Below are positions 7,582 through 15,311 of a DNA stretch of 64,000 bases, in pieces. The notes under the pieces were generated by a model, which saw only the letters and a program-made list of their open reading frames with translations, made no database searches and had not been told where the DNA came from. A program made the translations under genes and the position numbers. The DNA lies in the NCBI RefSeq assembly GCF_947492405.1, contig NZ_CANLMP010000002.1, positions 310,001 to 374,000 on the forward strand, written 5' to 3'. The stretch comes from an uncultured Aquimarina sp. GTDB taxonomy: Bacteria; Bacteroidota; Bacteroidia; Flavobacteriales; Flavobacteriaceae. How positions within the stretch are numbered: the first letter of the stretch is position 1; each line of letters begins with the position of its first letter.

Positions 7582-8046
7582 ATGAAAGACATCCTATTTC
7601 GAAACCTAAAAAAAATAGAACAAACTCCTAAAACCTTACTTTTCTCTTATATAACTATCTATTTTTTATGGGGGTTAGGAATGAATCAATTTGGAGCCGA
7701 AATGGAAATAGCAAAATTTGCTAACTGGTGGCAGGTTATTACCTGTTATATTTTGTATATGGTTCCTATATCTATTATGCTAAAAGAATATAACTTCTTT
7801 AATCAATATGCTTATGGCTTAGTAGCTATGGGGATACTAGAATTTTTAGGGTATTGGCTACAAACCTCTTATGTATATCCTAATAATATTCTTGATCAAC
7901 TATTCAATCCTCAAAATTTCAGCTTAGGAATGGCTTTATTTTTTGCGTTGTATTTTCCAGCTGGAAATTGGTTAGTTGACAAAATTCACGGGCTTATCTT
8001 TAAAAATCATAAGGTAGATTCATCTTCTACCTTGCAACAAGAATAA
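7582..8046 (+). CDS. Small multi-pass membrane protein, unknown
   Basis: 154 residues with about four hydrophobic segments (near 22-38, 50-68, 75-95 and 112-130) and a short hydrophilic tail. I do not recognise the family. It begins two bases after the methyltransferase stop, so the two probably act together or at least share a transcript. A substrate-binding or enzymatic motif is not visible. Its last 20 bases overlap the end of the convergent pentapeptide-repeat gene. Confidence 0.7.
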   Translation: MKDILFRNLKKIEQTPKTLLFSYITIYFLWGLGMNQFGAEMEIAKFANWWQVITCYILYMVPISIMLKEYNFFNQYAYGLVAMGILEFLGYWLQTSYVYPNNILDQLFNPQNFSLGMALFFALYFPAGNWLVDKIHGLIFKNHKVDSSSTLQQE

Positions 8047-9148
8047 ACTGTTGTTTCCCTTGCTTTTTAACCCTATACTTATCTTGAATTGCTCTGGCTC
8101 CTTTTAAATCCAATGAATCTGTTACATAGGTTATCCAATCTTGCCGATGTACGATAACATTATCCAGGACTATATCCGTGAGGTTAGCATCTTCTAGCTT
8201 TGTCCCCCATAAGGTCGCCTCTGTTAAATCTGCTTCAGTTAGATCAGCTCCATATAACTTAGCATTCGTAAGATCGGCACTTAACAACTCAGAATTACTA
8301 AGATTAGCATTCGTAAGATTAGCTCTTTTCAGAATAGCGTCAGAAAGGTTTATTTTTTCCATATTAGCTTCTACCAATTCGCTTCTTTCCAAATTAGCGG
8401 CAGGTAAATTTACTTCGGATAAATTTGAATGACTTAAATTAACATATCTAAGATTAACTCCTCTACCTAAAAATATATCTTTAAAATACGTATAACTAAA
8501 GTCTGAAGCATCTAAGATCTCTCTATAGGATTGATCTGCTAGATTACTTCTTATTAGACTAAATAATAACTGCCCTTTTTCCGGGCTTATTTTTTTATCA
8601 ATCAACTCTCCATCTTCTTTATATTTATACGGTTTCATTGCTCTAGACAAGCTTGCTATCCTAGCTTCCAAAACCGGGCTAATATTACGCTCGCTAGATC
8701 CTTTGTACTTGAGTTCTTCACTAAGGTCAGAAAGTAAGTTATCCATAATAAAAACCAAAGAAGATCTTCTTTCGGCTTCTATCAGTTCATTTTGGTTATC
8801 TACTAATGTATTCTGATTGATAACAAGTTTTGTCTGGTATATCAGAATGATAGAAGGAATAAGAGTTACCAGTAACCCAAAAAGACCAATTCTGGTAATA
8901 CGCCAAATAATATTAGAGGATACATCAGAAACTGTATCTACTGATACTGATTTGGTTTCTTTATATTCAGTAATAGCATTGTTAATACTACCCTTAAGTC
9001 TTACTCCAAGAAGAGGCACACTAGATTTTTTAAGTATCCAAAATCCAATACTCTTTTTCTTCTCTTTTCTTTTCTTTATTTGATCTAATTGATCTTGTAG
9101 TTGCTTTTTTTCTTGCTCTAGCTGTTCAATTCGTTCTTGCTCAGTCAC
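8027..9148 (-). CDS. Pentapeptide-repeat membrane protein with coiled coil
   Basis: 373 residues in three parts: an acidic/basic coiled coil at 1-35 (ERIEQLEQEKKQLQ), a membrane helix near 88-108 (IGLFGLLVTLIPSIILIYQT), and a pentapeptide-repeat domain at about 225-335 made of A(N/D)L-x-x units such as ANLTNANLSN and ADLTEADLTEATL. Pentapeptide repeats fold as a four-sided right-handed beta helix; in membrane proteins they often form a soluble domain of unknown partner. It is not a Qnr-type protein, because it is membrane-anchored and has other domains. A cytoplasmic signalling or scaffolding role is only a guess. Confidence 0.85.
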   Translation of the reverse strand: MTEQERIEQLEQEKKQLQDQLDQIKKRKEKKKSIGFWILKKSSVPLLGVRLKGSINNAITEYKETKSVSVDTVSDVSSNIIWRITRIGLFGLLVTLIPSIILIYQTKLVINQNTLVDNQNELIEAERRSSLVFIMDNLLSDLSEELKYKGSSERNISPVLEARIASLSRAMKPYKYKEDGELIDKKISPEKGQLLFSLIRSNLADQSYREILDASDFSYTYFKDIFLGRGVNLRYVNLSHSNLSEVNLPAANLERSELVEANMEKINLSDAILKRANLTNANLSNSELLSADLTNAKLYGADLTEADLTEATLWGTKLEDANLTDIVLDNVIVHRQDWITYVTDSLDLKGARAIQDKYRVKKQGKQQFILVAR

Positions 9149-9218
9149 TTTATCTTAGATTTCGGGATTTACGAAGCTCAATATATTAAAGTTATATGAT
9201 TCATGCCAAAATAAAAAG

Positions 9219-9246
9219 AAAGCCTTTTTTAATTAAAAAAGGCTTT
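9219..9246. terminator. Hairpin terminator
   Basis: AAAGCCTTTTTT-AATT-AAAAAAGGCTTT is a perfect 12-bp stem lying 40 bases after the stop of the 73-residue gene, transcribed leftward. Confidence 0.75.
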
Positions 9247-9286
9247 CCAAATCTAACATAATAAAATATACTCCAAAAAGTATCCC

Positions 9287-9508
9287 TTACTTCATGTAGT
9301 TAGATATATCTTCTGAAATGTTTTCTATCAAAGAAGCTTGTTCTTCACTATCTAATTGATTTACAATTTTGACCAAAAGAAGTACATAACTCGCAACATA
9401 TTCACGCTTTTTATCATCATTTACATATTCCTTTCCATCCACAACGATAAAAGTAATTAGATTGCGTATAACCTGTCTTAAATCCGAAATATTTAACTCC
9501 TCTTTCAT
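9287..9508 (-). CDS. Small helical hypothetical protein
   Basis: 73 residues, acidic and predicted mainly helical, without signal peptide, cysteines or recognised motif. It is supported as a real gene by its good hairpin terminator and by lying in an otherwise empty stretch. The residues LRQVIRNLITFIVVDGKEYVNDDKKREYV are its most distinctive part (described here by positions 9-38). Function unknown. Confidence 0.6.
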   Translation of the reverse strand: MKEELNISDLRQVIRNLITFIVVDGKEYVNDDKKREYVASYVLLLVKIVNQLDSEEQASLIENISEDISNYMK

Positions 9509-9904
9509 TATATCAACTTTAGACTTGTTCCTAAAATCTATATTGAAATTAACACTCTAACTTCCTAAAAATGAATATAAAACTTTATAAAAACGTGGAT
9601 TTCCGATAAAAGGCATTTTTTATCGTTTTAGAGAATTATCCCAATATTGAACTGAAAAATAGCACTAATAATAACGGTTTATACTAAGCAAACAGCATTA
9701 AATCATTAGCTATACTTATAGGGGTTAATGAAGGAATTGTATCCTCATAAAAGATGTTTTCTCCCTAAAGAATATTTCCGATTTCATCAAACAATGATAA
9801 TTATGCATAGAACGGAACGAGTTTAAAATAAGTATCTTCACTTATAATAAAAAAACAAACAAAAATAAAACTCAATAAACCTAATGACTATTTAGGATAA
9901 ACCT
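9509..9904. other. Intergenic, about 400 bp
   Basis: No gene is supported here. A weak hairpin CGATAAAA/TTTTTATCG lies near 9606-9627. The rest is AT-rich and holds the upstream regions of the leftward 73-residue gene and the rightward DUF427 gene; no convincing TAnnTTTG promoter was found for the latter. Confidence 0.5.
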
Positions 9905-10474
9905 ATGAAACGAAAGGACAATAGAAAAACGAGTATAAATTGGCTAGAGAAAGCTCGTGAGAGCTGGAGCAATATAGGTAAGGAAAGACCTCCATTTGCA
10001 ATAGCACCAAAAAAGGGTCAGCGATCCGTTTGGGATTTTCCTCGTCCACCAATTATTGAAAAAGTCAATAAACAAATAGTAGTGAATCATCAAGGTAAAA
10101 ACATAGCAGATTCTCACAATTCTTTAGCTGTTTTAGAGACTGCTAGTCCACCAACATATTATATACCGAAATCTGATATTGAAATAAACAAATTGGTAAA
10201 AATACTTGGTAAGACCTCCATGTGTGAATGGAAAGGAAATGCAATTTATTGGACTTTGAAAACCTTGACTGACCAACCCATTGCTTGGTCCTATCCGAAT
10301 CCTTTTTCAGAATTTTCAGCATTAAAAGATCATATAGCATTCTATCCTCAGCATCTTGAATGTTATATAGATGGAAAACAGGTTGAAGCACAAACGAGTA
10401 AATTTTATGCAGGATGGATTACTCCAGACTTAGTAGGACCTTTTAAAGGAGAAATGGGAACAGAACATTGGTAA
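9905..10474 (+). CDS. DUF427 domain protein
   Basis: 189 residues. The family hallmarks are present: the start RPPIIEKV near 46, NIADSHNSLAVLETASPPTYYIP around 66-88, the central MCEWKGNAIYWTL near 106-118, AWSYPNPFSEF, and the C-terminal GWITPDLVGPFKG. DUF427 proteins form small beta barrels of uncertain function; in this longer form the extra end is typical. No enzyme activity can be assigned. The gene stands alone, with empty DNA before it and a convergent barrel gene after it. Cytoplasmic, no signal peptide. Confidence 0.85.
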   Translation: MKRKDNRKTSINWLEKARESWSNIGKERPPFAIAPKKGQRSVWDFPRPPIIEKVNKQIVVNHQGKNIADSHNSLAVLETASPPTYYIPKSDIEINKLVKILGKTSMCEWKGNAIYWTLKTLTDQPIAWSYPNPFSEFSALKDHIAFYPQHLECYIDGKQVEAQTSKFYAGWITPDLVGPFKGEMGTEHW

Positions 10475-10545
10475 GTTTATTGTTTTTAACAGAAAATCAA
10501 AAAATACTTAAACCAATACGTATATTGTAGTTTTTCTATCGTTGA

Positions 10546-12912
10546 CTAACGTCTTCTCCCACCCGAATAAGTCATTGCCTCTCCTTTGCCAAAAGCATAA
10601 CTTAGTCCAAAAGTAAAAAAGCGTCCGCGCTGTCCAAAATTGTACGTTTCAAAAGTGGGTTGGTTCACAAAACGTTCTTGAATTCTGGAAGCAAAGACAT
10701 CACGAATACCAAGATTTGCCACTATTTTTCCCTTTAGGATTTTTTTGCGCATACCAATATCGAGGAAGGCAAAACCACTTTGCTCCCCTTGTACTGTTTC
10801 AAATCCTGAGCGGTAATTACCATTTAATTCTAAGTCAATATCTGCAGGCAAACTAATTTTCGAACCTAAGCGAGTGGACCATTGATTCCCCGTAAAGTCA
10901 AAACTCTGGCCTTCAAAAGTTCCTTTCCGATCAAAATAATTAAAATTGAAATCTCCGGTAAAAGTCAACCATTTTACAACATTATATTTCCCATTGGTTT
11001 CAAAACCTATAGAAGAATTTGTACCAATATTTTCCGGAGTAGTAAAATTCACATTATCTACAAAAGTCGATACTCGTTCTACTACATCTGTCGTATAGCG
11101 ATGGTACAAACTGGAACTCATACTTGCCCTTCCTATTTTATAAATACTCGTTAATTCATAGGAATTAGTAAACTCCGGTTGTAATTCTGGATTTCCAGTT
11201 CGAATATTAAAATTATTTCGAATATTGAAAAAAGGATTTAAATCCCAAAGTCTAGGTCTGAATATACGTTTTGAGTAGCCAGCCTGCAATGAAAACTTCT
11301 CGCTAAACGTATAAGAGGTGTGAAAACTAGGAAAAAAATTGGTGAAATTTCGCGAGTTACCTTCATTAGTATTTGCTAATAAAGTTTCTAAATCCGTATT
11401 TTCTATACGCAGGCCTGCCTTGATTCCCCAAATCTTATTTTCATAAGCTATCGTTCCATAAATTCCCAATACCTTTTGATTCCACTCAAAGTCATTGGTC
11501 AGGTTTTCATTGATTACAAATTCTCCATCGATAAGATCCTCAACCTTAAAATCATTTCCTACATCGTTTATAACATATTGCGCTCCGGTCTCTATGGAAC
11601 ATTCTTTAGTTAATGGATTGGTGTAATCTGCTTTGAAGGTAAAATCTGCTTGCTGAAAATTAGTAGCAGTCCGTTGATTATTATCTACATCTTCTCCTTC
11701 TAAAGTAGTGTCTGTAAATAAAGAAGACTGATCTTTTCCGAAGAAACTCCCTAAAGCACTAAGCTGAAACGTATGATCTTTATTATTTTTAAATTGTTTT
11801 TTCCAATTAAACTCGTACTGCCATTTAGGGTTGGTAGCTTCAGTAGTTTCATCACGTACCCATCGAGAGACCAAAGTATTGCTTGCGTCCAAAAAACGAA
11901 AGTTAGTTTCAGAAGGCTGGTCTTCAATTTCGTAGGCAAAGTTTCCGGAGAGCGTAAAAACGTTGTATTTATTCAAATGGTAGTCTGTCCCCAACGTAAT
12001 GTTGAAAAAAGTCTCATTTCTAAAGTTTTCTCCGTCACTAAAAATTACTTCCCCATTTTCAAGGTTTCGGTTGATCGCCTCATTATCTCTAGGCAGCGAA
12101 CGATAACCTGCACCCATTTGAGTAAACAGATTAAATTTTTCAGTTCTTCGATTAAGGCTAGCTCCTATACTATGATTGTCAGGTATACCTGTATTAAGTG
12201 AAACAGAACCGTTCCAACCTTTTTTCTCTTCTTTTTTTAAGATAATATTCAAAATACCTGAAGTACCTGAGGCTTCATATTTGGCAGAAGGGTTGGTGAT
12301 TACCTCGATACTTTGAATCATATCCGCTGTGATAGTTCCCAAAGCATTACTTGATTCATCGGCTAATACAGAAGGTTTTCCATTAATCAAGATTTGGACT
12401 CCACCAGCTCCTCGCAAACTTATCTCTCCTTCTATGTTCACATTAACTGATGGCACATTGTTAAGCACCTCTAATGCACTAGCTCCCGCGGTACTCAGAT
12501 CTTTTCCTACGTTAAAAACACGTTTATCCAATTTAAACTCTGTCTTAGAAACTTCTCCTCTCACGACAACCTCATCCAGTGTTTGGCTATCTTGATATAA
12601 CTTAATTGTATCTAAATAAACTTTATTATCTTTTATTTTAAAATCTCTAAGCTGAATGGTTTTAAATCCTATAAAACTTATTTCTACATAAAAATCTTTT
12701 TTTGTAGTCGTTATCTCGAATAAACCATCATCATTGGTGATAGCCCCAGCAATTGCAGCTTTAGAACCCGTATCATTCAAAACAACCGTGGCATACGGAA
12801 TAGGTTGACCTGTTTCGGCTTCCACTAACGATCCGGAAACTAGTATTTCCTTATTTTGAGCACAAACGCCAATCGTAAAAAAGAATAGGATTAAAAGAAA
12901 CCGTATGTTCAT
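10546..12912 (-). CDS. Outer-membrane beta-barrel receptor, TonB-receptor-like
   Basis: 788 residues: a signal peptide (ending near 18, FTIGVCAQ), a carboxypeptidase-regulatory-like domain at about 24-105, a TonB-receptor plug at about 118-225 (DLSTAGASALEVLNNVPSVNV), then an outer-membrane barrel of the OMP_b-brl family to the end. It would sit in the outer membrane and could import or secrete a ligand, but no substrate-binding SusD-like partner is adjacent. It is transcribed away from a LytS/LytTR regulator pair with a common upstream region containing nested inverted repeats, which suggests that the pair regulates it. The arginine-rich end GGRRR follows the last strand. Confidence 0.85.
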   Translation of the reverse strand: MNIRFLLILFFFTIGVCAQNKEILVSGSLVEAETGQPIPYATVVLNDTGSKAAIAGAITNDDGLFEITTTKKDFYVEISFIGFKTIQLRDFKIKDNKVYLDTIKLYQDSQTLDEVVVRGEVSKTEFKLDKRVFNVGKDLSTAGASALEVLNNVPSVNVNIEGEISLRGAGGVQILINGKPSVLADESSNALGTITADMIQSIEVITNPSAKYEASGTSGILNIILKKEEKKGWNGSVSLNTGIPDNHSIGASLNRRTEKFNLFTQMGAGYRSLPRDNEAINRNLENGEVIFSDGENFRNETFFNITLGTDYHLNKYNVFTLSGNFAYEIEDQPSETNFRFLDASNTLVSRWVRDETTEATNPKWQYEFNWKKQFKNNKDHTFQLSALGSFFGKDQSSLFTDTTLEGEDVDNNQRTATNFQQADFTFKADYTNPLTKECSIETGAQYVINDVGNDFKVEDLIDGEFVINENLTNDFEWNQKVLGIYGTIAYENKIWGIKAGLRIENTDLETLLANTNEGNSRNFTNFFPSFHTSYTFSEKFSLQAGYSKRIFRPRLWDLNPFFNIRNNFNIRTGNPELQPEFTNSYELTSIYKIGRASMSSSLYHRYTTDVVERVSTFVDNVNFTTPENIGTNSSIGFETNGKYNVVKWLTFTGDFNFNYFDRKGTFEGQSFDFTGNQWSTRLGSKISLPADIDLELNGNYRSGFETVQGEQSGFAFLDIGMRKKILKGKIVANLGIRDVFASRIQERFVNQPTFETYNFGQRGRFFTFGLSYAFGKGEAMTYSGGRRR

Positions 12913-12992
12913 TATATTTTAATTATAATTTGATTACTCAAAGAAAAGCAGAAGAAAAGATTTATAAAAATACATTTGGGTAAACTACTATT

Positions 12993-13066
12993 GTAATCCT
13001 ATAAACGACATTATTGTAATTGACCTCGATAGATCTGCCGTTTATAGTAATTATTAAGAGGATTAC
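12993..13066. promoter_or_regulatory. Nested inverted repeats between receptor and LytS/LytTR genes
   Basis: CTATAAACG (12999-13007) is matched by CGTTTATAG (13039-13047), a perfect 9-bp pair. Around it, GTAATCCT (12993-13000) is matched by AGGATTAC (13059-13066). The region lies in the divergent promoter space, so it is a candidate binding site for the LytTR regulator encoded next door. Confidence 0.55.
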
Positions 13067-13098
13067 CTTTTAAATCTTATAGTTGAAGAAGCAAAAAC

Positions 13099-13106
13099 TA
13101 TATTTG
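13099..13106 (+). promoter_or_regulatory. -7 box of the LytS/LytTR operon
   Basis: TATATTTG matches the TAnnTTTG element, 19 bases before the GTG start of the kinase gene. The nearest TTG upstream is only 13 bases away, so the -33 element is uncertain. Confidence 0.5.
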
Positions 13107-13125
13107 TTATACAGCTTTCGATATT

Positions 13126-14142
13126 GTGAAAAAAATATTCTTAAATAAAGAGGTTTGGTTTCAGGTGATATTGCATATCGTGGTATTTACTTTTTATTCA
13201 TTTGACCGTCGTAATCCTGAAATAAAACCTTATCAATATGTGTTCTTTTTGAATTTTGTAATTGCTGGTCTTATGGTGAATTACGTACTTCTTCCTAAAT
13301 TTCTATATCCTGGAGCATATCTTAAGTTTGCATTCTATGTTGCATTGGTGGTGGTATGGGTAATTTTTGTGGAAGAAGTTATATTAGAAAAAATCTACTT
13401 CCCAGATACGCGTGGTGCTAGGTTTCTGGGCGTAGCATATAATCTTATGAGCACTTTGCCAACTTTATCGGTCCTAGCGGGATTCAAATTTGGTTGGGAT
13501 GCCCTTATCAAACAAAAAGAGGTTAAAGAATTAAAAGATTCTGTAAAGGAAAGTGAACTCCAATTCTTGAAGTCACAAATTAATCCTCACTTCTTGTTCA
13601 ATAATATGAATAATCTGTATTCATATGCTATCGAAAAATCCCCACGCACACCAGAGATCATCTTAGAATTATCAGGTGTTCTGCGTTATATGCTTTATGA
13701 GTGCAAGGCAAAATACGTTTCGCTTTCCAAAGAAGTGGAACAATTAGAAAATTTTATCAATCTTGGACGTTTGCAAATAGAAGGGCGTGGCACAGTTACT
13801 TTCTCGAAAAGTATCATCCAATCAAATTTTCGGATAGCTCCACTTATTTTGATCGCTTTTCTTGAGAACGCATTGAAACACGGGAGTTCTAGTCAAACGG
13901 GGGGTATAATCATTGTTGTGGATATCAAGATTACTGAAGACGGATTGCTTTATTTTACATGTTCGAACACTTATAAAACGCAAACCAACACAAACAATTT
14001 AGATAGCGGAATTGGCTTGGAAAATGTAAAAAAACGGCTTGCTATTATATATCCAAATGCACACACATTACAGATAAAGGCAAACGAAGAAACATATGAA
14101 GTTAAATTAACCATCGATCTAAAAAAGTCTCAGGAACAATGA
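13126..14142 (+). CDS. LytS-type sensor histidine kinase
   Basis: 338 residues from a GTG start. About four membrane helices occupy residues 10-125, followed by a linker coil and a His_kinase (PF06580-type) domain whose phosphorylation site is His155 in SQINPHFLFNN. The ATP-binding part follows, with ENALKHG near 247 and GIGLENVKKRL near 294. It senses something at or in the membrane; there is no large external domain. Its stop overlaps the response-regulator start (ATGA), so the two form an operon and a phosphorelay. The divergent outer-membrane receptor is a likely target. Confidence 0.92.
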   Translation: MKKIFLNKEVWFQVILHIVVFTFYSFDRRNPEIKPYQYVFFLNFVIAGLMVNYVLLPKFLYPGAYLKFAFYVALVVVWVIFVEEVILEKIYFPDTRGARFLGVAYNLMSTLPTLSVLAGFKFGWDALIKQKEVKELKDSVKESELQFLKSQINPHFLFNNMNNLYSYAIEKSPRTPEIILELSGVLRYMLYECKAKYVSLSKEVEQLENFINLGRLQIEGRGTVTFSKSIIQSNFRIAPLILIAFLENALKHGSSSQTGGIIIVVDIKITEDGLLYFTCSNTYKTQTNTNNLDSGIGLENVKKRLAIIYPNAHTLQIKANEETYEVKLTIDLKKSQEQ

Positions 14143-14828
14143 AGTGTATCATCATAGAAGATCAACTACCAGCACAACGTATTTTAAAAAAATACATTGA
14201 AGATACAGGTTCGCTAACACTCATAGCAACTTTTACAGATGCTCTGGAAGCTATGGAAATGATGAAATTGACTAAAGTAGATGTGATTTTTTTAGATATT
14301 CATTTACCCAAGATATCAGGTATTGACTTTTTAAAAACACTATCCAATCCACCTCAGGTTATTCTCACAACTGCTTTCTCTGAGTACGCTCTAGAGAGTT
14401 ATGAGTTTGATGTAGTGGATTATTTATTGAAACCATTTTCATTTCAGCGGTTTATTAAAGCTATTTCGAAGGTCCAGACCAAACAGCAAAACTTAATTCC
14501 GACTGCCGAGACCTCAGAAATAAATGAAGTATACATAAAAGTAGGCTACGACCTTGTTCGTGTTCTTATTGACGATATAACCTATATCGTATCTGATGCT
14601 GATTATACAGAACTTCACCTACAAAACAAAAAACACGTATCTTCTGAAAGACTTCGTTACTGGGAGGAAATTTTGCCTTCGAAAAAATTTATGAGGGTAC
14701 ATAAATCATACATCATCAACACCACAAAAATTGAGAGAGTATCTGCTAATCAAATTTATTTAATACATCAGAAAGCGATTCCTTTAGGAAGAGCTTATAA
14801 GAATAATTTTATGAGAAAATTCTTGTAA
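14139..14828 (+). CDS. LytTR-type response regulator
   Basis: 229 residues: a receiver domain (about 1-120) with phosphoacceptor Asp53 in VIFLDIHLP and acidic pocket Glu7-Asp8, then a LytTR DNA-binding domain (about 130-228) with YIVSDADYTELHL and the MRVHKSYIINTTKI signature. It receives phosphate from the kinase encoded just before, with a four-base gene overlap. LytTR proteins bind direct or inverted repeats upstream of targets; the repeats at 12993-13066 are the nearest candidate. Confidence 0.93.
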   Translation: MKCIIIEDQLPAQRILKKYIEDTGSLTLIATFTDALEAMEMMKLTKVDVIFLDIHLPKISGIDFLKTLSNPPQVILTTAFSEYALESYEFDVVDYLLKPFSFQRFIKAISKVQTKQQNLIPTAETSEINEVYIKVGYDLVRVLIDDITYIVSDADYTELHLQNKKHVSSERLRYWEEILPSKKFMRVHKSYIINTTKIERVSANQIYLIHQKAIPLGRAYKNNFMRKFL

Positions 14829-14890
14829 AAAGAGATTGATTGATATTGTATACTGCTTTAAAATGTTTTAACTCAAAACCGCCTCTTTAA

Positions 14891-14931
14891 AAACAAAAAA
14901 GCCTTCAAAATCAAAAGATTAAGAAGGCTTT
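14891..14931 (-). terminator. Terminator after the tRNA operon
   Basis: Read leftward, AAAGCCTTC pairs with GAAGGCTTT and is followed by a T-rich run (TTTTTGTTTTT). It lies just beyond the 3' end of tRNA-Leu, closing a leftward tRNA transcript. Confidence 0.8.
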
Positions 14932-14934
14932 AAG

Positions 14935-15018
14935 TACTCGGGACGGGACTTGAACCCGTACGTCCTAATGGACATTGGATTTTAAGTCCAACGTGTCTAC
15001 CAATTCCACCACCCGAGC
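14935..15018 (-). tRNA. tRNA-Leu(TAA)
   Basis: Transcribed leftward. The 84-base sequence folds as a cloverleaf: acceptor GCTCGGG with CCCGAGT, anticodon stem TTGGA/TCCAA, loop CTTAAAA with anticodon TAA at 14984-14982, a variable arm of class II length, and a GTTCAAGTC T arm. CCA is not encoded. It decodes UUA leucine. Confidence 0.96.
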
Positions 15019-15035
15019 GTGGTATATTATCTCAG

Positions 15036-15107
15036 AGCGAAAGACGGGATTTGAACCCGCGACCCTCACCTTGGCAAGGTGATGCTCTACCCCTGAGCTA
15101 CTTTCGC
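15036..15107 (-). tRNA. tRNA-Gly(GCC)
   Basis: Transcribed leftward ahead of tRNA-Leu. Acceptor GCGAAAG with CTTTCGC, D arm GCTC/GAGC, anticodon stem TCACC/GGTGA with loop TTGCCAA giving anticodon GCC (15075-15073), and T loop TTCAAAT. Its 5' half is duplicated 108 bp away in the broken copy at 15163-15215. Confidence 0.97.
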
Positions 15108-15162
15108 ATTTTATAATTGCTAATCAAAGGTATCCATGTCTTATCATTATAAAAAAAATGAA

Positions 15163-15215
15163 GCGACCCATATCCGCCTCAGGCGGATGATGCTCTACCC
15201 CTGAGCTACTTTCGC
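15163..15215 (-). pseudogene. Broken tRNA-Gly copy with a palindrome in its anticodon arm
   Basis: Read leftward from 15215, the first 29 bases are identical to the intact tRNA-Gly (acceptor strand and complete D arm). The anticodon arm is then replaced by the palindrome TCCGCC-TGA-GGCGGA, after which the variable-region bases GGGTCGC return for a few bases and the match ends; the T arm and 3' acceptor strand are missing. It cannot form a normal tRNA. The inserted palindrome equals the core of the terminator at 6193-6227. The two tRNA copies probably began as a tandem duplication. Confidence 0.85.
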
Positions 15216-15311
15216 AGTTATTTTAAGAACTTCGCAATGTGTTATTGCGGATGCAAATTTAAAACATTTCTAGTAATACCAAAGTCTTTTCTAAAAAAAG
15301 AATAAAAAACT

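Noticed and set aside
8178..8432. Plus-strand frame rich in Arg/Leu opposite the pentapeptide repeats
   Set aside because: Shadow of the repeat region; no start context, no family and no promoter.
9770..9779. GAATATTTCC resembling the repressor operator, upstream of DUF427
   Set aside because: Only one arm matches and the other has changed bases; such a short match is expected by chance in AT-rich DNA.
15036..15215. Duplicated tRNA-Gly segment as an integration attachment site
   Set aside because: Integration duplicates the 3' end of a tRNA; here the 5' half is repeated and nothing mobile lies between the copies.
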